A stretch of DNA of 7,142 nucleotides from Archangiaceae bacterium (GTDB lineage: Bacteria; Myxococcota; Myxococcia; Myxococcales; Myxococcaceae). A program made the translations under genes and the position numbers. The notes under the pieces are model-generated. The model made no database searches. It saw only the letters and a program-made list of their open reading frames with translations, and was not told where the DNA came from. Position 1 is the first letter of the stretch, and each line of letters opens with the position of its first letter. The stretch spans positions 1-7,142 of the forward strand of contig JAHFDQ010000329.1 in NCBI GenBank assembly GCA_023248915.1, read 5' to 3'. Positions 1-6,200 of this stretch are shown piece by piece.

Positions 1-540
1 GGCGTCCGAGAGCGTCAGGAGGGTGTCGGCCAGGCGGGCCGGCACTTCCTTGAAGGTCAGCCCCAGCACCCGCTGGCGCAGGCCGCGCACCCGGTCGGCG
101 TAGCCCTTGATGACGTCGACCGCCAGCGTCGGCCGCGCCTCGAGCTGCGCGCGGAAGTCGCGCCCGTCGATGGACCAGACTTCGGCCTCGCCGGCGGCCA
201 CCGACAGCTCTTCGAGAGGGCTGCCCTCGGGGCGGAAGAGCTCTCCGAAAAGGTCGCCCGGCCGCAGAATCGACACCACCGACCGGGTGCCGGCCTTGCC
301 CAGCCGCATCAGCCGCACCCGGCCCGTCTTCAAGAGGTACACCCGGTCGGCCGTGTCGCCGGGCCGGTAGATGACGGCGTTGTGCGGAAACGTCTCGACC
401 TTGAAGTAGCCCTTGAAGTCGAGCAGGTCCTGCCCCGGGGCGAGGGTGTTGGCCGTCACCATCATTCCGGAGCTGGAGGTGTGCAGGGGGGCTACGACGG
501 ACGAACCAATGGGGCCCAGGGGGCGATTGAAGCCGTGCAT
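1..540 (-). CDS. mrpC: Crp/Fnr-family transcription regulator, MrpC-like (3' end cut by window)
   Basis: The visible 180 codons encode a cyclic-nucleotide-binding-type beta-roll (about residues 46-135: RPGD at 59-62, YLLKTGRVRL at 68-77, RPGDLFGEL at 93-101) and then the long dimerisation helix and hinge ending FKEVPARLADTLL (163-175). The winged helix-turn-helix is expected next but lies beyond base 1. The start at 540 is fixed by an AAGGAG ribosome site 8 nt upstream. Position directly after a histidine kinase and an NtrC-type activator matches Myxococcus mrpC, the Crp-like regulator that switches on fruiting-body development. Family detail from memory: M. xanthus MrpC has a shorter form lacking 25 N-terminal residues and is phosphorylated near Thr21; here Met26-Met27 and Thr21 sit at exactly those places. 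The cAMP phosphate-binding Arg-Ser pair of E. coli CRP is not seen (Glu-Leu at about 111-112), so cAMP binding is unlikely. The Crp/Fnr family call is near certain; orthology is strong inference. Confidence 0.9.
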   Translation of the reverse strand, partial: MHGFNRPLGPIGSSVVAPLHTSSSGMMVTANTLAPGQDLLDFKGYFKVETFPHNAVIYRPGDTADRVYLLKTGRVRLMRLGKAGTRSVVSILRPGDLFGELFRPEGSPLEELSVAAGEAEVWSIDGRDFRAQLEARPTLAVDVIKGYADRVRGLRQRVLGLTFKEVPARLADTLLTLSDA

Positions 541-548
541 TCTGGTGA

Positions 549-554
549 CTCCTT
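549..554 (-). promoter_or_regulatory. Ribosome binding site of the mrpC-like gene
   Basis: The minus strand reads AAGGAG followed by 8 nt and then ATG at 540. It is the strongest Shine-Dalgarno match in the window and decides the start of the Crp-like protein, favouring Met1 over the in-frame Met26/Met27. Confidence 0.85.
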
Positions 555-575
555 GAAAGGTGTGCACGGCGCCTT

Positions 576-591
576 TCCAACTTATGTGCCA
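576..591 (-). promoter_or_regulatory. Sigma54 (-24/-12) promoter for the mrpC-like gene
   Basis: The minus strand reads TGGCAC-ATAAG-TTGGA against the RpoN consensus TGGCACG-N4-TTGCW. The -24 GG and -12 elements have exactly the canonical spacing; the main departure is G instead of C at -12. Counting 12 bases from that position puts the transcription start near 565, giving a leader of about 25 nt that contains the AAGGAG site. The neighbouring gene encodes a sigma54 activator with an intact GAFTGA motif, and mrpC transcription in M. xanthus is known to depend on sigma54 and MrpB. The motif is seen directly; function is inferred. Confidence 0.75.
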
Positions 592-597
592 CCTTTC

Positions 598-608
598 CCC
601 TCAGAGGG
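598..608. promoter_or_regulatory. Short dyad next to the -24 element
   Basis: CCCTC-A-GAGGG is a perfect 5-bp inverted repeat lying 6 bp upstream of the -24 box (about -33 to -43 from the predicted start). A protein bound here could block or bend the promoter, but short GC dyads arise easily in high-GC DNA. No family is recognised. Confidence 0.3.
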
Positions 609-692
609 CGCTTTTCGAACACCTTGGAATCACGGGCGTGGTGACACTTCGAGTGAAGTTAAGTGCCCGATTGTTCGGTATCCCGCACAAAA

Positions 693-729
693 CGTTCAAA
701 CGTTTCGTTGCGAGTGAACGTTTCGTTCA
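693..729. promoter_or_regulatory. Tandem inverted repeats, candidate enhancer (UAS) for the MrpB-like activator
   Basis: The 11-mer AACGTTTCGTT occurs twice, at 699-709 and 717-727, exactly 18 bp apart. Each copy is a dyad, AACG-TTT-CGTT. The distal one extends to a perfect 6-bp inverted repeat, TGAACG-TTT-CGTTCA, at 715-729. A third half-site, CGTTCA, lies at 693-698, and AACGTT recurs at 691, 699 and 717. The dyad centres are about 139 and 157 bp upstream of the predicted sigma54 start, the usual distance for an activator acting through DNA looping. The stretch is also AT-richer than its surroundings. Sequence repeats are certain; binding by the adjacent MrpB-like protein is inferred. Confidence 0.65.
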
Positions 730-742
730 ATCGGACCAGCTA

Positions 743-760
743 GTGTGCTCTGCGCGACAG
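743..760. promoter_or_regulatory. Crp-type dyad, candidate MrpC autoregulatory site
   Basis: The plus strand reads GTGTG-N8-GACAG, matching 8 of 10 positions of GTGTC-N8-GACAC, the MrpC consensus as I remember it. It is the only exact TGT-N10-ACA arrangement I found between the mrpB-like stop and the mrpC-like start. It lies about 187 bp upstream of the predicted start, just beyond the tandem enhancer repeats, where it could let the Crp-like product influence its own activation. One site of this degeneracy can occur by chance. Confidence 0.4.
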
Positions 761-769
761 TGTTGGGCG

Positions 770-2203
770 CTAGACTTTCTCAGGTCCAGACACTGATCCG
801 GCGGCGTACTTCTGCAGCTTGCGCTCGAGGGTCGGTCGACTGATTCCGAGGACTTGGCAGGCCTTGCCCTTGTGCCCGCCGGTCGCGGCCAGCGCGCGAA
901 GTATCAATATGCGCTCGGCTTCCTCGAGCGTGGGCAGAGTCGCGGGGTCTGCCTCGCCGCCGGCGCCGTCGAGCCACCGCGGCAAGTCGCTGGCCGCCGC
1001 GGCCGCGGTTCCGCCCTCGGGCTCGAGCTTGGGCAGGTCGTCGGGGACCAGCACCTCGCCCGGCGACCGGACCACCGCGTTGGTGAGCACGTTCTCGAGC
1101 TCGCGCACGTTGCCGCGCCAGGACAGCCGGGTGAGGTGTTCCATCACCTCGGGCGGCACCCGCACCACGCGCTTGTGCACCTTCTCGTTGATGCGTTCGA
1201 GCAGGTGGCGCACCAAGAGCGGAATGTCCTCGCGCCGCTCGCGCAGCGGCGGAATCTCGAGCCGGACCACCGTCAGGCGCTGGTACAAGTCCTCCCGAAA
1301 GCGGCCCGCGGCGACCTCTGCCGACAGGTCGCGGTGGGTGGCGGCGATCACCCGCGCGCGCACCGCGATGCGCTTGACGCCCCCGACGCGCTCGAACTCG
1401 CGCTCTTGGAGCACGCGCAAGAGCTTCGACTGCAGCATCAGCGACATGTCGCCGATCTCGTCTAGGAAGACGCTGCCTTCCTCGGCGAGCTCGAACTTTC
1501 CCAGCTTGATGGCGACCGCCCCGGTGAACGCGCCCTTCTCGTGGCCGAACAGCTCGCTCTCGAGCAGAGTGTCGACGATGGCCGAGCAGTTGATGCCGAT
1601 GAACGGTTGCAAGGTGTCGTTCGAGTAGTTGTGCACCACCCGGGCGATCAGCTCTTTGCCCGACCCCGACTCGCCGGTGATCAGCACGGTGGCGCGCGGC
1701 GCGGCCGAAACTTTGCCGATTTCCTTCACCAGCCGCTGCATGCCGGGGCTGTTGCCGACGATGTCGCCCAGCCGCGCCGGGCTGGCCTCGATCGCCCCCG
1801 ACTCGGCCCGCCGCGACATCTGGCGCACCTGCAGCGCCCGCGCCACCACCAGGTCGAGCGAAGCCGGATCGGGAAACGGCTTGTGGATGTAGTCGAAGGC
1901 GCCCAGCTTCATCGCCCGGATGGTGGTCTCCATGTCGTGGAAGGCGGTGACGATGAGAATGGGCGCGTCGCCGCAAATCGACTTGAGCTCTTCGATGATC
2001 TCCAGCCCGGTCCGGTCGGGCAGCATCATGTCCAGGATGACGAGCGAGGGGCGCACGTCCTGCGCGACCTTGAGCGCCCCCGCCGCGTTGGTCGCCGTGG
2101 CCACGTTGAAGCGCGCGGCGCCCGCTTCCTCGGTGTCCTCGAAGTGCATCTTCAAGGACTCGAGCAGGGACAGGTCGTCGTCGACGATGAGCAGGGTTTC
2201 CAT
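770..2203 (-). CDS. mrpB: NtrC-type sigma54-dependent response regulator, MrpB-like
   Basis: The 477-residue protein has the three standard modules. The receiver domain (1-125) has acidic Asp8-Asp10, phospho-acceptor Asp58 in LVILDMMLPD, Thr86 and Lys108. The AAA+ sigma54-interaction domain (about 145-385) has Walker A GESGSGKE (177-184), GAFTGA (224-229), Walker B VFLDEIGD (245-252), an FREDLYQRL arginine-finger region (302-310) and WRGNVRELE (362-370). An Ala/Gly-rich linker (394-422) precedes a Fis-type helix-turn-helix (about 424-466). All catalytic and sigma54-contact motifs are intact, so it should be an active enhancer-binding protein. The ATG at 2203 opens the receiver domain correctly; the frame stays open far upstream only because it shadows the kinase gene. 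It starts 8 nt after the kinase stop, so the two are co-transcribed and probably translationally coupled. Order and domains match M. xanthus mrpB, activator of mrpC. Confidence 0.93.
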   Translation of the reverse strand: METLLIVDDDLSLLESLKMHFEDTEEAGAARFNVATATNAAGALKVAQDVRPSLVILDMMLPDRTGLEIIEELKSICGDAPILIVTAFHDMETTIRAMKLGAFDYIHKPFPDPASLDLVVARALQVRQMSRRAESGAIEASPARLGDIVGNSPGMQRLVKEIGKVSAAPRATVLITGESGSGKELIARVVHNYSNDTLQPFIGINCSAIVDTLLESELFGHEKGAFTGAVAIKLGKFELAEEGSVFLDEIGDMSLMLQSKLLRVLQEREFERVGGVKRIAVRARVIAATHRDLSAEVAAGRFREDLYQRLTVVRLEIPPLRERREDIPLLVRHLLERINEKVHKRVVRVPPEVMEHLTRLSWRGNVRELENVLTNAVVRSPGEVLVPDDLPKLEPEGGTAAAAASDLPRWLDGAGGEADPATLPTLEEAERILILRALAATGGHKGKACQVLGISRPTLERKLQKYAAGSVSGPEKV

Positions 2204-2211
2204 GGAAGGCT

Positions 2212-3183
2212 TCAGGCCGGGAACGACAGCGTATACACCGTCCCACCCGAGGCGCTCGCGTCGGCGCTCACCGAGCCGCCGTGCGCCGCCATCACCCGGG
2301 CCAGGGTCGCCAAGGACAGGCCGGCCCCCCGCGACAAGAGGTTCGCGAAGGGCTCGAAGGCCCGGGCCCGCTCTTCCTGCGGCAGGGTGGCCGACGGGTC
2401 GTCGATGCGCACCTGGCAGCCCTCGCCCCGAGGTTCCAGGTGCACGTTCAGGGCCGACCCCTCGGGCTGCCCCGAGGCCACGTTGAGGAAGAGCTGGGCG
2501 AGCACCGGGCGCAGCCGGGCCGTGTCGGCGCGAATGCGGGCGACCGCCGCGGGCGAGGCCGTCTCGACGTGAAGCTGGGTGCGGCGTTCGGTCAGCTCGA
2601 GCTCGATGAGCGCCGCGGCTTCCTGCACCAGCGAGCGCAGCGGCACCGTGTCGAGCGCGGGCGGCGCGTCCTTCCCGTACTCGGACAAGAGCCACAAGAG
2701 GCGCTCGAGCGTCCGCACCTCGCGGTTGGCGATGACCAGCCGGCGCTGGTCGCGGTCGGACAGCGAGGTGTTCCGCGCCAGCGTCTGCACCGCCATCTTC
2801 ACCGACGAGAGCGGGTTGCGCATCTCGTGCGACAGCGAGGACGCGAGTGGGGAAATCTGCACCGGGGGCGCCCCGGCGAGCACCTTGTCGAGATCGATGA
2901 CCGAGGCGCGCACCCGCTCGCCGGTCACGTCGCAGCTCACCCGCAGCCAGCCGGCTTCCTCGCCGCGCCGCCGCCGGACGAAGGTAGTCGTCTCGCCCCG
3001 GTGCGCGCGGGCGTCGAGGTCCTGCCCCTGAGCCGCGGCGATACCGAGCGCCTCGTGCATCGGCGCGCCGAGGAGATCGGCCGGCTGGGCGCCCAGGACT
3101 CCGGCGCAATCTCCGGCCGCGTGCACAACCTTCAGATCGGCCGACCAGGCCAGGACCGCGACGTCGGGGACGGTCTCGCGCAT
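2212..3183 (-). CDS. mrpA: Soluble PAS-type sensor histidine kinase, MrpA-like
   Basis: The 323-residue protein has no signal peptide or membrane segment, so it senses inside the cytoplasm. Residues about 5-100 look like a PAS-type sensor domain (VAVLAWSADLKVVHAAGD at its start). The dimerisation/phospho-acceptor helix carries His119 in SLSHEMRNPLSSVKM. The ATPase domain follows, with an N-box near Asn234 (LFLNVASGQPEGS), a G1 region IDDPSATLPQ (260-269), an F-box FEPFANLL and a G2-like GAGLSLATL. G1 keeps Asp261 but has Pro and Ala where DxGxG has glycines, so kinase activity may be weak. It sits directly upstream of its likely partner, the NtrC-type regulator. The ATG at 3183 is the only start before an in-frame stop at 3205-3207, although its ribosome site is poor (GAGGT about 18 nt away). 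Assignment to mrpA rests on gene order and architecture. Confidence 0.85.
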   Translation of the reverse strand: MRETVPDVAVLAWSADLKVVHAAGDCAGVLGAQPADLLGAPMHEALGIAAAQGQDLDARAHRGETTTFVRRRRGEEAGWLRVSCDVTGERVRASVIDLDKVLAGAPPVQISPLASSLSHEMRNPLSSVKMAVQTLARNTSLSDRDQRRLVIANREVRTLERLLWLLSEYGKDAPPALDTVPLRSLVQEAAALIELELTERRTQLHVETASPAAVARIRADTARLRPVLAQLFLNVASGQPEGSALNVHLEPRGEGCQVRIDDPSATLPQEERARAFEPFANLLSRGAGLSLATLARVMAAHGGSVSADASASGGTVYTLSFPA

Positions 3184-3220
3184 GCGCTGGGCCCGGGTTC
3201 TACCTCATTGCTTCTAGTTC

Positions 3221-3287
3221 CGTTCACTCCGAGCGCAGTCGAGTGGCCCTCGACTACGGGCCTGCGGCCCTACGGCCAGGCTGAACG
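3221..3287. repeat. Palindromic REP-like element overlapping the end of the Ig-protein gene
   Basis: The element is bounded by a perfect 6-bp inverted repeat, CGTTCA (3221-3226) and TGAACG (3282-3287). Inside are two nested hairpins: AGTCGAG-TGGCC-CTCGACT (3237-3255, 7-bp perfect stem) and GGGCC-TGC-GGCCC (3258-3270). Its pattern (CGTTCAxxCxGAGCGxAGTCGA and the reverse) resembles dispersed intergenic palindromes I recall from many high-GC and deltaproteobacterial genomes, but no second copy is in this window. The minus-strand element begins inside the final codons of the Ig-protein gene and contains its TAG stop. It could stabilise or end that transcript, yet no T-tract follows, so it is not a standard intrinsic terminator. 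Confidence 0.6.
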
Positions 3288-6200
3288 AGCTGACCATCGC
3301 CGGACGCCCAACAGGACGAAGGCCAGCGCGGCGAGCGAGAGCTCGAGCCCTCCCGCCCCCTGGCAGCCGCAGCCTCCGCCCGAGAACGAGTAGCCTGGGT
3401 GGGGCTGGACGGACCAGTCTCGGCGGGCCGTGCCCACGTTGCCGGCAGCGTCGGTGCCCCGGACGTCGAGCCAGTGCTGCCCCGCGGCGAGCCCGGCGAA
3501 GTCGACGGTGGACGCGCACGGCGCGAAGGGCACGCCGTCGAGGCTGCACTCGAACGACACCGTCGCTTCGCTCGCGGCCAAGGTGAAGTGGGCGTTCCCG
3601 TCAGAAGGCTCGCCGGTGATGGTGACGGTCGGCGCGACGGTGTCGACGGTGAAATGCACGGCCGCTGACGGCGGGCCCGTCACCCCCGACGAGGTAGCGG
3701 TGGCGTTGACCGAGTGCGGGCCGTCCGCGAGCGCGGGCCCGGCCGCGCAGGTCCAGGCGCCCTGGGAATCGGCCACGACGCCGCACAGCGCGCCGGTCCC
3801 TTCGTTCACTTCAATCGCCGACCCCGGGGCGGCCGTCCCGGCGAAGGTAGGCGTCGAGTCGTTCGTCAGGGTGTCGTCGACCGGGGCGGTCATCGTGGGG
3901 GCGCCCAGCGTCAGGGTGAAGGAAACCGGCGCCGAAGTCGCCGAGGGGTTTCCGGCCACGTCGGTGGTGTACGCAGTGGCGACGTGCACCCCCAGGGCCA
4001 CCGCGGCGGCCGGCTGGCACTGGAACAGCCCCGCGGCGTCGGTGGTGGCCTGGCAGCGCGGCAGCGCATCGACCGAGACGGTGACGGTGCTGGCGGGTTC
4101 GGCGGCCCCCGCGAAGGTCGGGAAGATGTCCGTCGAACTCGAGCCGTCGGCGGGCTGCGTCAGGGTCGGCGCCGCCGGAGCCACCGTGTCGATGTCGAAG
4201 TTGTTCGCAGCGGACGGCGGTGAGGCATTGCCCGCGGCGTCGGTGGCGGTGGCGGACACGGCGTGGCCGCCCTGCGCCAGCGTGCCGGGGCCGATGCACG
4301 TCCAGGCGCCCAACGCGTCGGCGGTCGCCGTGCAGAAGGCAGCGCCGTCGAGCGTCACCGCGACGCGCGCGCCGGGCTCGGCCGTGCCCGAGACGGTGGG
4401 CGTCGTTCCGGCGCGGCCGCCATTCGCGGGCTGCAACACCGTGGGAGCGGCCGGCGCCACCGTGTCGACGGTGAAGGCGTGCGCGCTCGAGTTGGCCGAA
4501 TCGCCCGCCACGTTGGCGGTGGCCGAGTGGGCGCCCTCCGAAAGCGCCGTCGCCGGCGTGCAGGCCCAGGCGCCCGAGACCGTCGCGGTGGCGGTACAGA
4601 CGATCGCGCCGTCGACGCGGGCCTCGACGCTGTCTCCGGGGCTCGCCGTGCCCGAGACCGAGGGAGACGCCTGGCTGATGAGCGCGGCGTCGAGCGGCGT
4701 CAGCAGCACCGGCGCGGCGCCGGCGGTCGCGACGACGAAGTGGCTGACGGCCGACGGGGGCGAGGCGTTGCCGGCCCGGTCCGTGGCTTGGGCCGCCACG
4801 GTGTGCGGGCCCAGGGCCAGCGGCGAGGTCAGGGCGAGAAACCAAGCGCCGGCCGCGTCGGCGACGGCGGTTCCGGCCGCGGCGCCGTCCACCGTGACGG
4901 TCACCGTGGCGAAGGGTTCGGCGGTGCCGAGGACGGTGGGTTGGGTGTCGGGCGTGGCGGAACCGTCGGCCGGACCCGTCACGACGGGCGCGAACGGGGC
5001 GGCGGTGTCCACCTGGAAGCTGACGGTGTTGGACGTGCGGAAGCCCGCATCTGCCGCCGGCATCGTCGCAAAGGCGGTGTGCGCCCCGTCCGTCAGGGGC
5101 GCGGCCGGATTGCAGGTGAAGTCCCCCGCGCCGTCTGCGGTCGCGGTGCACGACAGCACGCCGTCCACCTGCACCGTAACCACCGCGCCCGCGGGGGCCG
5201 TGCCGGCGATGGCCGGGACAGCGCTGGCCACCCAGGCATTGTCCGCGGGCGAGCTGACCAGCGGGGCGCCGGTCGCCGTGTCCACGGTGAAGATGTTGTC
5301 GGCCGAGGGCAGCGACACGTTGCCGGCCGCGTCGGCGGCGGACGCCGAGACGGCATGAAGGCCGTCGGCGAGCGGGACGGTGACGGCGAAGGTCCAGCTA
5401 CCGGTGGGGCCCGCCGTGGCGGTGCCCGCGGGCGCGCCGTCGATCAGCACCGTGACGACCGAGTCGGGCTCGGCGTTTCCGGTGACGTTGGGCGTCGCGG
5501 TCGGCGAGAGGCTGCCGTCGGCCGGCCCGATGACGTCGGGCGTGGTGGGTGGCACGGTGTCGACGGTGAACTGCACCGGGGTGCTCTCGGGCGACGCGCC
5601 GGCCAGGTTCGTCGCCGAGGCGGTCGCGACGTGGACGCCGTCGGTGAGGCCGGTCGAGGGCGCGCAGCCGAAACCGCCGTCGGTCGCCGCGAGCGCGGTG
5701 CAGCCGGGTTGCCCGTCCACAGTCACTGCGACCGTGCTGTCCGGTTCGGCGGTGCCGGCGAACTGAGGCGACGAGTTCGGGGTGGTGCTGCCGTCGGCGG
5801 GCGAGGTGAGGCTGGGGGCGGGGGGCAGCGCTATGACCGCCGAGAAGGCCCTTGTCGCCGAGGCCGCCGACGAGTTGCCGGCGGCGTCGGTGGCCTGGAC
5901 GGCCGCGGTGTGCCCGCCGGGCGGCAGCGGCGCCGGGGGGGTGAACGTCCAGGCCCCCGTGCCGTCCGCAATCACCGTGTCCACAGCCACGCCGTCGAGG
6001 AAGACCGTGACGGTGGCCCCCGGTTCAGCCGTGCCGGCGAGCGCCTCAGTGCTGCCGAGGATGGCCCCCTCGGCCGGGGTGACGATGACCGGGACCGCCG
6101 GGGTCACGGTGTCCACGGTGAAGGCGACGACCGTTGGCGGCGAGTCGCGGCCCGCGCCGTCGGTCGCCAGGGCGACGAGCGCGTGCGGCCCTTCGGACAG

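Larger units (their letters stand above)
541..769. other. Regulatory intergenic region between the mrpB-like and mrpC-like genes
   Basis: These 229 bases hold no credible gene on either strand. They carry, reading towards mrpC, the Crp-type dyad (743-760), the tandem enhancer-like repeats (693-729), two further small dyads (ACTTC-GAGT-GAAGT at 646-659 and CACG-GG-CGTG at 631-640), the promoter-proximal dyad (598-608), the sigma54 promoter (576-591) and the ribosome site (549-554). Base composition is clearly AT-richer than the flanking genes, especially at 655-730. No convincing intrinsic terminator follows the mrpB-like stop, so some read-through into mrpC is possible. Confidence 0.7.

Noticed and set aside
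670..690. A TTGT-N12-ACAA dyad as another Crp-type site
   Set aside because: The spacing is 2 bp too long for a Crp-family TGT-N10-ACA site.
669..702. A sigma70-like promoter (TTGAAC, 18-bp spacer, AACAAT on the minus strand)
   Set aside because: The -10 match is only about 3 of 6, and it would overlap the enhancer-like repeats; the sigma54 promoter explains the gene better.
382..796. Small plus-strand frames across the mrpC-like start and its upstream region
   Set aside because: They overlap the Crp-like gene and promoter, show no ribosome site and resemble no protein family.
770..3109. A single 779-residue minus-strand frame that would extend the NtrC-type regulator through the kinase gene
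   Set aside because: The first 300 residues are Arg/Ala-rich out-of-frame translation of the kinase; the receiver domain begins properly at the ATG at 2203.
3237..3270. Intrinsic terminator after the Ig-protein gene
   Set aside because: Stable hairpins exist but no run of T follows on the minus strand, so it is reported as a palindromic repeat element instead.
3430..5358. Long plus-strand open frames (642 residues here, 442 at 5782-7110, 649 at 4263-6212) opposite the Ig-protein gene
   Set aside because: They mirror the repeat period of the minus-strand gene, have no ribosome site or recognisable domain, and are the expected antisense shadow of high-GC repetitive coding DNA.
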